Assembly: GCA_963785565.1 (NCBI GenBank)
Contig: CAWAVV010000005.1
Coordinates: forward strand, 434,001 to 498,000
Direction: 5' to 3'
Source: AP-15 sp963785565
GTDB taxonomy: Bacteria; Pseudomonadota; Alphaproteobacteria; ATCC43930; CGMCC-115725
Length of the DNA: 64,000 nt
This document shows, piece by piece, positions 55,426 to 64,000 of the stretch (within the stretch, counting starts at the first letter, position 1; every line of letters begins with the position of its first letter). The position numbers and the translations under genes are program-made. The notes under the pieces are model-generated. The model saw only the letters and a list, made by a program, of their open reading frames with translations. It did no database searches and had not been told where the DNA came from.

Positions 55426-57517
55426 CTCCGACCGCCGGCGCGATCACCGGCTGCCGTTGCGGACCCACCTCGTCGAGAATTTTGCGGATGTCCTGGTGCA
55501 GCACGCCGTACCATGTGGCGAGCGCCGTGAGGCGATCACCCGAGCCGGATAGGGCCGGCGGTTCGGGCAGGCCGCCTACCACCGCGCCCCCTCCCGCGCC
55601 GCTGCGCACCCACGACGCCGCCGCCTGGAACCATGCTGCGAGCGCCCTGTGATGCGTGGAGATCGCGTCGCGCATTGCATCCGGCAGTTCGCGCCAATCC
55701 AGATCTGCGCTCAGGTCGAGAACCGCCGAGACGGGGATGAACAGCCAACCCACCTGCTCCACAATGGTCGCGTCGATCCGCCGCCCGGCGACGCGCCGCA
55801 CCTCGCTCGTTTCGAACCGATCCTTGACCAGGACCTCGCGGGCCTGGCCGATAGCCTGCCCGAACGCCACGTCGGCCGCGGACCGAGCGGCCTGAGAAAC
55901 TTCGCCATCGGCGCGGTCGGCCAATCCCACCAGCGCCGCCAGTTGCTCCAATGCGTTGGCGAGGTTCGTGCGCACCACATTGGCCACGCTCACCGGCCAA
56001 ATCGTCGTGAATATTACGAAGACCACGATATTGCCGAACAGGATGCCGATCGTGCGGTCCCTTGCGGTATACATGTCGATCGTCGGGCCGTAGCCCTGCA
56101 GCACGACAAGATAAAAGGCGAGGCTGATCTGCAGGCCGGCATAGGAGATACGCTCACTGCCGCTGGCGACCCAGGCGGCGAGCAAGGTCACCGGCGCCAG
56201 CAGCAGCAGCAGGTCGCCAAGATCGGTCATGTCAGGCATCAGCAGCAGGATCGCACCGAGGCCGAGCCCGGCGCCGATTAGGCAGCCGGTGAGGCGCAGC
56301 GTCGCCTTGTGCAGTGTCTCTCCGACGGTGCCGAGCGCGACGAAGAAGCAGGTGATCACAGAGGTGTGAATGCCCGGCCAGTCGGCGAGGCTCATGGCGA
56401 AATAGCTGATCATCACCGCCAGCGTGACCTTGAGGGCAAAGCGGGCGTATTCCGGGTTGGTGAACGCATCCGCCGCCAGCAGCCGTCGCGGCGGTCGCGC
56501 GGCGTCTTCTGCTTCCTTGCGCGCCGCCGTTCCAACCAGCGTCTCGCGGATCTCTCGCAGCGTGCGCGAGAACCGGTCGGCTACCGGTTGGGCGGCGCCC
56601 GCCGCCGTGATGGGGATCGGTTCGGGGATTGGGGCCGCTCGGTCCTGCAGCACGCGTTCCGCCGCACGGCAGACGCTCGCCGCCGAAACCAGCGGCTTGC
56701 GCGCATCGCCCGCGACGCGTAACCAGGCGAGCAGCAGCAGGCCGAGCCGGCCGATCTCGTCGATCAGCGACGCGCCCCAAACCGGGCGGCGTCGGCCGCG
56801 GTGCAGCAGGCCGGCGAGATGGTGCAACTTGTGCAGCTCGGCCGTGCCTTCGAAGGCTTGGGCTTCGAGGCGGCGCTCCGCTCCGCTCTCGCCCGCGCAA
56901 AAGCGCGCTGCCGTCGCCAACCGATCGCCGAGCGCGCGCCGGAGGATGAGCGCCGGGTCTCGGCCCGTCAGCAGGTTGGCGCCGATCAGCAGCGCGATCG
57001 GCATCGCAACGGCCAGGCTCAGCCATAGGAGAAAACGCACCAGCGCTTCTTCCGGCGGCACGAAGACGATCTCCGGCAACGCGAACTGCTCCGCATTCCC
57101 CACGGTCGCCGGCTGCAGCGCGAGGCCGAGCACCTCGTCGCCCAAGGTCAGGCCGTAGGCAACGATGAAACCGGCGACGAAGAACACCGGCCCCGGCGTC
57201 GCGGTCCGCGACAGAAACATCGCGACGAAGGTCATTGCCGCCATCAGCGGAATCCGCAGCGCCGGTTCCGACAGGCTGAGCATGAAGACGGCGATCGTCA
57301 CGAAAATCGCCAGGACGACGGCGATACCTGCGAGCAGCGCCGTCAGGATCGTCGTGACCGCCTCACGACCCGATACGAACAGAACAATATATCCCGAGAG
57401 GGCGATCTCGGGGATCCGAAACGTTTCCGCCATGGCGACGACAACCAGCAGCACGATGACGATGCGCAGACAGTCGCCGAGCCGGCCGGGGGTCGGACGC
57501 AGCTCGCGGCGCAGCAC
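55403..57517 (-). CDS. FUSC-family (AaeB-like) exporter
   Basis: 704 residues. Two hydrophobic blocks of several helices (about 15-200: GYIVLFVSGREAVTTILTAL, IPLMAAMTFVAMFLS; about 360-520: FALKVTLAVMISYFAMSLAD, GTVGETLHKATLRLTGCLIG, FGNIVVFVIFTTIWP) flank a cytoplasmic region, the layout of FUSC/aromatic-acid exporter proteins. It works with the HlyD-type adaptor and outer-membrane protein encoded alongside. Start GTG 57517; a TGA further upstream in frame excludes a much longer N terminus. Confidence 0.88.
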   Translation of the reverse strand: MLRRELRPTPGRLGDCLRIVIVLLVVVAMAETFRIPEIALSGYIVLFVSGREAVTTILTALLAGIAVVLAIFVTIAVFMLSLSEPALRIPLMAAMTFVAMFLSRTATPGPVFFVAGFIVAYGLTLGDEVLGLALQPATVGNAEQFALPEIVFVPPEEALVRFLLWLSLAVAMPIALLIGANLLTGRDPALILRRALGDRLATAARFCAGESGAERRLEAQAFEGTAELHKLHHLAGLLHRGRRRPVWGASLIDEIGRLGLLLLAWLRVAGDARKPLVSAASVCRAAERVLQDRAAPIPEPIPITAAGAAQPVADRFSRTLREIRETLVGTAARKEAEDAARPPRRLLAADAFTNPEYARFALKVTLAVMISYFAMSLADWPGIHTSVITCFFVALGTVGETLHKATLRLTGCLIGAGLGLGAILLLMPDMTDLGDLLLLLAPVTLLAAWVASGSERISYAGLQISLAFYLVVLQGYGPTIDMYTARDRTIGILFGNIVVFVIFTTIWPVSVANVVRTNLANALEQLAALVGLADRADGEVSQAARSAADVAFGQAIGQAREVLVKDRFETSEVRRVAGRRIDATIVEQVGWLFIPVSAVLDLSADLDWRELPDAMRDAISTHHRALAAWFQAAASWVRSGAGGGAVVGGLPEPPALSGSGDRLTALATWYGVLHQDIRKILDEVGPQRQPVIAPAVGDAFHAAG

Positions 57518-57585
57518 CGGAACGAGGTCGCGCGCGTCACCCTCGTCGACATCCGGCGCCCGGCCTCAACTCGCGGCCGGCGCCT

Positions 57586-58605
57586 TCATTTTTCGATCAC
57601 GATCACCGCCGAGGCGCCAAAGCGCATCAGGTCGCCAGGCGGCGCGTCGAGCAGGATGCGAACCGGAAAGCGGGCGGCGATCCGCACCCAGTTGAGCGTG
57701 CGCTCGACATGCGGGAGTCCGCCGAACGTGGCGCTCACATCCGACGCCACGCCCCAGCCGAGGCTGTCGATCTCGCCGCGCAGCGGACGGCGCGGTTGCG
57801 CCATCACGTAGACTGTCGCGAGCTGCCCGGGCCTCATTCCCGCGAGCTCGGTCTCGCGAAAATTACCGATCGCATACCAGTGTTCAGTGTCGATGATCGT
57901 GAACAGCGGGACGCCGACGGCCGCGAACTCCCCGGCGGCAATGTCGAGGGCGGTGATCCGGCCATCGCAGGGCGCCCGCACGACCGTCTTGTTCAGGTCG
58001 CGCTCGGCAAGGGCGAGCGTGGCGCGCGCGCCTTCCAGCTCCGCCTCGGTGGGCTTGGTGTTGGTGATCGCCTGGCGCGCCTCGTCCGCCTGCAGCTGCG
58101 CCTGTTGCAGCGCGATTTGGGCGGTGCGCTGCGCGGTGCGCGCTTGGTCGACCTGCTGTGCGGTGACGAAGCCGCGCCCGAGCAGAGGCTCTATCCGCGC
58201 CAGCGTGCTCGAAGCGAGCACCCGCTGCGCTTCGGCGCTGCCGACACCGCGAGCGGCGGCGCCCGCCCCGGAGGTCTGCGCCGCGACCTGGTCAGCGATC
58301 AGGGCGACCTTGGCCTCCAGGCCGAGTACCGCGGCGCGCGCCTGGCCCACGCGCAATCGGTAAGGCTCAGCGTCGATCCGGAACAGCACCTCGCCCTTGT
58401 GCACTGCCTGGTTGTCGCGCACGTCGAGCTCGACGATCCGGCCGCTGACATCCGGCGCCATGTGGACGAGGTCGGCCTGCAGATAGGCGTCGTCGGTACG
58501 CGGCCGTTGGTCGATCCGGCGCAATGCGAGCACCCCGGTCACCACGACGCCGGCCAGTGCCACGAGGCTGATCAGGGCGCCGAGCGCCTTGCGCAGCGCC
58601 GCCAT
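57586..58605 (-). CDS. HlyD/EmrA-type periplasmic adaptor
   Basis: 339 residues. N-terminal signal anchor (LGALISLVALAGVVVTGVLA), RTDDAYLQADLVHMAPDVSG at the first beta-barrel/lipoyl strand, VHKGEVLFRIDAEPYRLRVG, a coiled-coil hairpin (TAQRTAQIALQQAQLQADEA) and a second lipoyl half (VRAPCDGRITALDIAAGEF). Links the inner-membrane FUSC exporter to the TolC-type channel. Begins 3 nt after the stop of the YtcA-like gene, so part of the same operon. Confidence 0.9.
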   Translation of the reverse strand: MAALRKALGALISLVALAGVVVTGVLALRRIDQRPRTDDAYLQADLVHMAPDVSGRIVELDVRDNQAVHKGEVLFRIDAEPYRLRVGQARAAVLGLEAKVALIADQVAAQTSGAGAAARGVGSAEAQRVLASSTLARIEPLLGRGFVTAQQVDQARTAQRTAQIALQQAQLQADEARQAITNTKPTEAELEGARATLALAERDLNKTVVRAPCDGRITALDIAAGEFAAVGVPLFTIIDTEHWYAIGNFRETELAGMRPGQLATVYVMAQPRRPLRGEIDSLGWGVASDVSATFGGLPHVERTLNWVRIAARFPVRILLDAPPGDLMRFGASAVIVIEK

Positions 58606-58608
58606 CCC

Positions 58609-58863
58609 TCAGTGACCGAACCAGATCAGCCAGGTGAGCAACGTGCCAGACACCGCGAGGCCGGCGTAGGTCAGCAGCGGAGCGACAACGTAGTCGTTGA
58701 TGCCGGCTGCCGCGAGGATTTGCCTGATGATGACGGTGGCGACGATGCCGGCTGCCGCGCACAGCATCCAAGCCGGAAAGTAGGAGCCGAACAGATCCAT
58801 CGTCGGCGAGTAGTTGCATGCGCCGACCGGCAACGCGATCGCGACCCGCCTCAATCCCCGCAC
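58609..58863 (-). CDS. YtcA-like small membrane lipoprotein
   Basis: 84 residues from GTG 58863. VAIALPVGAC is a lipobox-like signal, followed by NYSPTMDLFGSYFPAWMLCA, characteristic of YtcA-type proteins encoded ahead of HlyD/FUSC efflux genes, and two further membrane segments (AAGIVATVIIRQILAAAGI; LTYAGLAVSGTLLTWLIWFG). The frame is open further upstream, but that part has no similarity. First gene of the four-gene operon. Confidence 0.75.
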   Translation of the reverse strand: MRGLRRVAIALPVGACNYSPTMDLFGSYFPAWMLCAAAGIVATVIIRQILAAAGINDYVVAPLLTYAGLAVSGTLLTWLIWFGH

Positions 58864-59124
58864 GGCGCAACAATTTCGGTCAGCCCGAACGCGTCCGGCG
58901 CGGCCGACAGCGAACGAAATCCGACGCCCGAGACCAAAAATCCGTTCAACGCACACTGCCGGCATCGTCCGACACATCCTGAACCAGGAGCGCCGTCTTA
59001 ACATTCAAGACGGCTTGCCGCCACCGGCCGCCGGCATAACTGATGGATCTGAGCACCGTGGCGATTGTGCCCGCCTGCGCTGCCAATCGACGCGCCGGCC
59101 TGAGCGACCGTCGTCATGCAGTGA

Positions 59125-59391
59125 CGCTGCAATTCGCTGGATGTCAAATCCCACAACGCAGCGAGGCGGCTCGGCTTCCGTTTCGAGGGGCTGTTCTATA
59201 ACCACATGATTTTCAAGGGCATGAACCGCGACACGGCGTGGTATTCGATACTCGATGGTGAATGGCCGGAGGTCCGAGAGATCATCAAGCTCTGGCTCGA
59301 TGACAGTAATTTCGACCCTGCCGGGGTGGCGCGGCGCTCCCTCTCCGCGCTGATGGAACAGCGCAGCTCAAGCCGCCGTGCTCTGGCCTGA
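59125..59391 (+). pseudogene. C-terminal remnant of a GNAT (RimJ/RimL-type) acetyltransferase
   Basis: After a TGA (59122-59124) the frame reads RCNSLDVKSHNAARRLGFRF and on through FEGLFYNHMIFKGMNRDTAW, YSILDGEWPEVREIIKLWL to a TGA at 59389-59391. This is the last about 90 residues of a RimJ/RimL-like N-acetyltransferase. No N-terminal acetyl-CoA-binding half is found in the 260 bp upstream in any frame, so the gene is truncated, not merely frameshifted. ATG 59206 could give a 61-residue fragment but would not be an enzyme. Confidence 0.7.
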
Positions 59392-60122
59392 GACAGCGGA
59401 TTGATGCAGGGCTGATCGCGACTGCCGCCTCCCACATATTCCGTTACGGCAACGAATACCGGCGACGGCAAATCAGACAGCAGGTGAGGCGAGAGAGAAA
59501 CTACCTTCCATCAGCTAGGGCCAATGCGCCCAATGTTCAACGGTGACACGTTCTTTGCAGTATTGGATCGGGAGATCGACGAATTCATCGTCAAGTAAAC
59601 TATCGACAAACCATGTCGATCTCCAAGCGCAAGCAATGGAGCCGAGAGCTACGCGATCCGTGATATCGTTATATTGCTGCCATCACTGTGGGGCAGCCGG
59701 TTTCGTCCCTAGTGGTGCGAACGCAACGGATGTACCATGAACAAGCCAGCGTTTGCGCGGGTGTGGGCGGTATTCCGAGGGTACCAAATGTCACATTCGC
59801 ACCGCTAGTAGTATGAACCAGACGGATGGTTCCAATTGCGCATCAGTCGTCGCCCCCGGAAGCGGGGTTGCTCAGGGTTCCCGCTGTCGCGGGAATGACG
59901 CAAGAAGGGATATGGCATAAACTGTTAAATTCGGACCGCTAGGTACTCAATATTAGCCTCGTATTATGAGTGGTCTGACGGGGCAAGCCTCGTGCCCCAG
60001 AGCGGCGCTCCCGCCGTGATGTTGAAGACGCTGTTTGGTCTGCGGAGCGGCGGGGCGTGGGTTCGAGCTGACCCCTAATTGTAACGAACCGCGATCCCGG
60101 CCGTCGATGCAAGTGAGCGCAT
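59392..60122. other. 731-bp gene-poor stretch
   Basis: No credible coding frame on either strand. It holds one REP-like palindromic remnant at about 59848-59900 (GCCCCCGGAAGCGGGG followed by TTCCCGCTGTCGCGGGAATG). Composition is less GC-rich than the genes around it, in keeping with decayed DNA next to the acetyltransferase remnant. Confidence 0.5.
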
Positions 60123-61100
60123 CTATGGCCAAGTGACGCTACCGTGCAAGATCACCGGTGAGGTGCTGCCGGATGGCCCCGACAGCGGAAGCGACCCTTG
60201 CACTTGCAGCATCGGAGAAGACGCTGGGGTGGGTGTCGGAGTGGGGGTGGGGGTCGGAGTCGGAGTCGGAGTGGGCGTCGGGGTCGGAGTGGGGGTCGGC
60301 GGCGACGGTCCCATCGCTCCAAACGGGTCGTCGGTGGTCAGAGACACACCGGCGCCGGCAAGCGCCGCCCTGAACTTGGGCCAAGCGTGCGTGGCCGCGT
60401 CGCCCGTTATGTTGGCATAGAGCGCTTCGAGTGTGCCGGGGTTTCCGAGCTTGACCATCTCCTGCGCGATGGTCGGCAGCGCATGCCCCAGCTTTTGTAG
60501 CCAAGATAGAAACGCCATGCCGCAGCCTATGGAATCGTAATCCTGATCGGTACCTTCGGTCTTGTTGACCCAATTGGCCTCGCCGTCTTGCACCCACGTT
60601 GGCACCGAGGTGAAATCCGCGAGCGCATTGTTGCCGATGAGCATGGCGCACCAGCGGGACAACGCCTCCCCCGTGCTCAGTCCACACAGGTTCCCGTTCA
60701 TGCTGCACTCGCTTAGCTCGGCCTCGAACAGCGCTGAGCAACGCATGGAGTTGCCGAAGGCCGCGCACACCTCGATCTGAGCGCCGGTCGCGTAGTCGCA
60801 GCCATCATGATCCGCGCCGCCCGTGCCGTCGGTAGCGCCGCCAAGCGCGAACACGATCACGTCCACCGGGCCGCCAGTAGTGCCGAAAAGCGCATCGTTC
60901 GCGGCGCGGATTCGATCGGCGTCAGTGAGCAAGTCCGTCGCGTTTTTCAGAGCCGGCGCGCCGAGGCTGGGGTCGCACCACACTGACACGCCGCTTTTGC
61001 TGGCACCTACATACTGTGAAGCGCCGGTGTAGCTTGGCCATTTCGGCGTGGCGGGAGCTGCCGCGCGGGAGTGTGGCCGCACTCTCATAGGATGGGACAT
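60123..61100 (-). CDS. Hypothetical Cys-rich protein with Thr-Pro repeat linker
   Basis: 325 residues from ATG 61100 (AAGGA ahead; an upstream frame to 61142 is possible). The globular part (about 15-270) has about ten Cys, including GGADHDGCDYATGAQIEVCA, GNSMRCSALFEAELSECSMN, GNLCGLSTGEALSRWCAML and DQDYDSIGCGMAFLSWLQKL; I do not recognise the family. It is followed by about 14 Thr-Pro dipeptides (about 275-303) and a 30-residue tail (LQVQGSLPLSGPSGSTSPVI). No signal peptide is obvious, although the Cys content and proline linker suggest an extracytoplasmic place. Confidence 0.6.
   Translation of the reverse strand: MSHPMRVRPHSRAAAPATPKWPSYTGASQYVGASKSGVSVWCDPSLGAPALKNATDLLTDADRIRAANDALFGTTGGPVDVIVFALGGATDGTGGADHDGCDYATGAQIEVCAAFGNSMRCSALFEAELSECSMNGNLCGLSTGEALSRWCAMLIGNNALADFTSVPTWVQDGEANWVNKTEGTDQDYDSIGCGMAFLSWLQKLGHALPTIAQEMVKLGNPGTLEALYANITGDAATHAWPKFRAALAGAGVSLTTDDPFGAMGPSPPTPTPTPTPTPTPTPTPTPTPTPTPASSPMLQVQGSLPLSGPSGSTSPVILHGSVTWP
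60222..60305 (-). repeat. Thr-Pro-coding simple repeat
   Basis: On the plus strand the region is a run of GTCGGA/GTGGGG/GTCGGG hexamers; on the coding strand it gives about 14 Thr-Pro dipeptides. Copies vary at synonymous positions, so selection for the peptide rather than pure slippage is likely. Confidence 0.8.
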
Positions 61101-61622
61101 CTTGGCATCCTTATGCTGTAGGTGTTGCGGGAACAGCGGCACACTAGACAGGGGTCGCTGGCTTGGTCTGGACAGATTTCCCCTCTCGATAAGTGGAGTC
61201 TCTGCCGGAGCAAAATAGCTCAGGGGATCGGGCGAGATGTGTGACGCAGCTCACACGCTCGGAAAAAAGTGCAACAACCGACGCGCTGCGATTTTCCCTA
61301 GGATGGAGCGCGATCTTAACCGCACCCGCACCCCCGAGGGCCGCAGCCGAGTGCGAAAGCGCGGGTTGCATATGGGCCGACCCTGGAAGCTCGCCGACGC
61401 GCAGAATGCGGAAGCGCGGCGGCGCGCGGATAGGAATTCGGGTGCGTATGAGCGAGACGAAGGAAGGCGTGGATGGCCGGGTCAAGCCCGGCCAAAGCGG
61501 CTGCTGATCGGGACAGCGAAAGCTTGCCCGAGCCGAGCCCGAGGGGGGCGGGGGAGGGGTGGTCAGAGCGGCGGGGGCGGGATAGGCTGGAGGCTTCTGA
61601 ACCCGAACGCGGCAGGGCAGCC
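61101..61622. other. 522-bp divergent intergenic region
   Basis: Lies between the divergently oriented Thr-Pro protein gene and pepN. No gene supported. Contains a CRP-type palindrome (61240-61255) and the palindrome TGGCCGGGTCAAGCCCGGCC (61474-61493), which resembles other interspersed palindromes of the window. Confidence 0.5.
61240..61255. promoter_or_regulatory. CRP/FNR-type operator candidate
   Basis: TGTGA-CGCAGC-TCACA is a perfect TGTGA-N6-TCACA CRP core, extended symmetrically to GTGTGA...TCACAC. It lies 140 bp upstream of the minus-strand Thr-Pro protein gene and 368 bp upstream of pepN. Whether this organism has a CRP with that specificity is unknown. Confidence 0.4.
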
Positions 61623-64000
61623 ATGCTCGACCTTTCTCCCGATATCGCGCCGCCGCAGCCGGTCCGGCTGGCGGATTACCGGCCGCCCGAATTCCTGGTC
61701 GATACCGTGGACCTGGTTTTCGACCTCGACGGTGCGAAGACGCAGGTAAAGGCGCGGCTCGGCATCCGGCGCAACCCCGCGGGCATGGACCAGAAGGGTG
61801 CGCTGCATCTCGACGGCGACGAGTTGGAGCTGGTCTCGGTGGCGCTCGATGGCGAGGCGCTGGGCGCCAACCGCTACCGGTTGCCGGCCGAAGGCGGGCT
61901 GGTCATCGACGGCGTGCCGGACGCCTTTACCCTCGAGGTCGAAACCATCATCGCGCCCGACAAAAATACTGCGCTGTCCGGGCTCTATATGTCGGGCGGG
62001 AATTTCTGCACCCAATGCGAGCCCGAGGGCTTTCGCCGGATCACCTATTTCATCGACCGGCCGGATGTGATGGCGCGCTACACGACGACGATCGTCGCCG
62101 ACAAGGCGCAGTTTCCGGTATTGCTGTCGAACGGCAACCCGGCCGGGTCGGGCGCGGCCGAGGGCGAGCAAGCAGGAGGGGGACGGCACTGGGCGAAATG
62201 GGGCGACCCGCACCCCAAGCCCTCTTACCTGTTCGCGCTGGTCGCCGGCGATCTGGTCGCGGTCCACGACCGGTTCATCACTCGCTCGGGCCGCGAGGTG
62301 GCGCTTCGGGATCTGGGTGCGCCGCGGCGACGAGGACAAATGCGGCCACGCGATGGCTTCCTTGAAAAAGGCGATGCGCTGGGACGAGGAGGTGTTCGGC
62401 CTCGAATACGATCTCGACGTGTTCAACATCGTCGCGGTCAGCGACTTCAATATGGGAGCGATGGAGAACAAGGGACTCAACATCTTCAACACGCGCTACG
62501 TGCTGGCCAAGCCCGAGACCGCGACCGACACCGATTACCAGAACATCGAGGCGGTGATCGCTCACGAATACTTTCACAACTGGACCGGCAATCGGGTCAC
62601 CTGCCGCGACTGGTTCCAATTGTCGTTGAAGGAGGGGCTGACCGTCTTTCGCGACCAGGAATTCTCAGCCGATCAGGGGAGCCGTGCGGTCAAGCGTATC
62701 GGCGAGGTGCGGACCCTGCGCGCGATGCAGTTTCCCGAGGATGACGGGCCGCTCGCCCATCCGGTGCGGCCGGAGAGCTATCTGCGGATCGACAATTTCT
62801 ACACGCCGACGGTCTACAACAAGGGCGCGGAACTGGTGCGGATGATCCAGACCCTGATCGGCAAGGACGGGTTTCGCCGCGGCATGGACCTCTATATTCG
62901 CCGGCACGACAACCATGCGGCGACAATCGAAGATTTCGTAGCGGCGATGCAGGATGCGGGCGGGGTCGATCTCGGCCGGTTCAAGCGGTGGTATGCGCAG
63001 GCCGGGACGCCGGAAATTACGGTCGAAGACCACTGGGACGCGGCGACCAACAGCTATGAGCTGAGTGTCGCGCAGAAAGTGCCGCCGACGCCCGGGCAGC
63101 CCGACAAATTGCCGATGCTGATCCCGCTGGCGATGGGGCTGTTGGCCGCGGACGGCGGCGAATTGCCGACCCGCATCGAGGGCGAGAGCGAAAGCCGGAC
63201 GGGGACGCGGGTCCTCGCGCTTGCCGAGGAGCGGGAGCGGTTTCGCTTTGTCGATCTGCCGGCAGCACCGGTGCCGTCGCTGCTGCGCGGCTTTTCGGCG
63301 CCGGTCAAGCTGAAGGGCGTGCCGCTGGAACGGCTGAAATTTCTCGCGGTGCACGATCCCGAGCCGTTCGCGCGCTGGGAAGCGGGTCAGGAGGTCGCGA
63401 CCCGAGCCCTGCTCGACCGGATCGAGGCGTTGCGGCGTGGCGCCGCGCGGCGGCGCTCGATCCCGATCTCGTGGCGGCGATGCGGCAAACCCTCGCCGAT
63501 GCCGGGAAAGACCCGGCCTTCGCCGCCGAGGCGCTGATCCTGCCGACCGAGTCGTTCCTCGCCGACCAGATGGCGATCGTCGATGTCGACGCCGTGCATA
63601 TGGCGCGCGAGACCGCCCGCGCCGAGATCGGCCGCGCGCTGACGGCCGAGTTCGCCACCGCATACGAGACGTTCGCCGATCCCGGTCCTTACCGGATCGA
63701 TGGCGCCGCGATCGGAAAGCGGGCATTGCGCAACGTCTGCCTCGCCTATCTCGCCGGCGCCGATCCCGCGAAAGGAGCGGCGCTGGCCAAGGCGCAGTTC
63801 GACGCCGCGGGCAACATGACCGACGCGCTGGCGGCGCTGGCGGTGCTGACCGATCTCGACCGCCTCGAGCGCGAGTCGGCGTTGGCCCGCTTTTTCGCCA
63901 AGTGGTCGTCTGATCCGCTGGTGATCGACAAATGGTTCAGCCTGCAGGCGCGTTCGTCGTTGCCGCAGACGCCGCAGCGGGTTCGCGAACTTGCCGCGCA
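61623..64000 (+). pseudogene. pepN: Aminopeptidase N (M1 family), partial at window end, two apparent frameshifts
   Basis: Zinc metallo-aminopeptidase of the E. coli PepN group. Starts MLDLSPDIAPPQPVRLADYR with PPEFLVDTVDLVFDLDG; the substrate loop is FNMGAMENKGLNIFNTRYVL (GAMEN), the catalytic zinc site is VIAHEYFHNWTGNRV with the downstream Glu in LKEGLTVFRDQEFS. The frame breaks near 62305-62310 (one extra G; restored read LRIWVRRGDEDKCGHAMASL) and near 63441-63455 (one missing G; restored read LDPDLVAAMRQTLADAGKDP). The gene continues beyond 64000. Because a conserved housekeeping gene is broken twice by single bases, sequencing error is a serious alternative to true decay. Confidence 0.85.

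Noticed and set aside
57709..59001. A 430-codon plus-strand open frame
   Set aside because: Antisense shadow of the HlyD-type adaptor gene and its upstream region, which show clear family motifs.
59543..59740. A 65-codon frame in the gene-poor stretch
   Set aside because: No similarity, no ribosome-binding site and no coding composition.
60133..60420. Plus-strand Gly-Val repeat frame
   Set aside because: It is the complement of the Thr-Pro-coding tract of the minus-strand gene.

Overview
The window is GC-rich DNA (roughly 60-68 percent in most stretches counted by eye), densely packed, with many 1-8 nt gene overlaps. The gyrA-coaD pair, the glutathione-dependent formaldehyde dehydrogenase and the style of the polysaccharide genes suggest an alphaproteobacterium, probably Rhodospirillales-like. 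That placement is inference, because no rRNA or tRNA gene was found.

Layout. (1) 1-7.0 kb: a broken EfeO/imelysin-type gene, S-(hydroxymethyl)glutathione dehydrogenase (frmA/adhC), and on the minus strand coaD, gyrA, a GlsB/YeaQ-type membrane protein and a MetE-like methyltransferase. (2) 7.6-47.3 kb: about 36 genes, all on the plus strand, forming one large surface-polysaccharide locus that opens with a winged-helix regulator. (3) 47.5-50.3 kb, minus strand: a low-GC exported orphan, a luciferase-like flavin oxidoreductase and an alpha/beta hydrolase. (4) 50.5-53.7 kb: a cyclic-nucleotide-binding/SpoIIE phosphatase, a CBS-pair protein, an ICMT-like membrane methyltransferase and a small exported protein. 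(5) 53.9-58.9 kb, minus strand: a four-gene efflux operon (YtcA-like lipoprotein, HlyD/EmrA adaptor, FUSC-family exporter, TolC-type outer-membrane lipoprotein). (6) 59-64 kb: a GNAT remnant, a Thr-Pro-repeat protein and the start of pepN.

Polysaccharide locus. Its first half holds every step from pentose phosphates to an NDP-heptose: transaldolase, split transketolase, GmhA-like isomerase, a kinase/nucleotidyltransferase fused in the reverse order of HldE, and a GmhB-like phosphatase. Between them lie several SDR epimerases/reductases, a Gfo/Idh/MocA-NUDIX fusion and a UDP-sugar-dehydrogenase homologue without its catalytic cysteine. A second module (glucose-1-phosphate cytidylyltransferase, CDP-glucose 4,6-dehydratase, C-methyltransferase, RmlC-like epimerase, SDRs) should make a CDP-linked 6-deoxy, probably C-methyl-branched sugar. 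The second half holds glycosyltransferases, a Wzm/Wzt ABC exporter whose Wzt has a C-terminal carbohydrate-binding-type extension, a GtrB-like/flippase-like/GT-C-like set, AsnB, four more methyltransferases, and a 966-residue protein joining a glycosyltransferase-like domain to a sugar O-methyltransferase through a tandem 11-residue coiled coil. The last is the best candidate for an undescribed system: a chain-terminating methyltransferase whose coiled-coil ruler is encoded by recombinogenic 33-bp repeats.

Caution. At least eight apparent single-base indels break six otherwise conserved genes across the window. Some or all may be sequencing errors, so broken genes are described with their restored frame.
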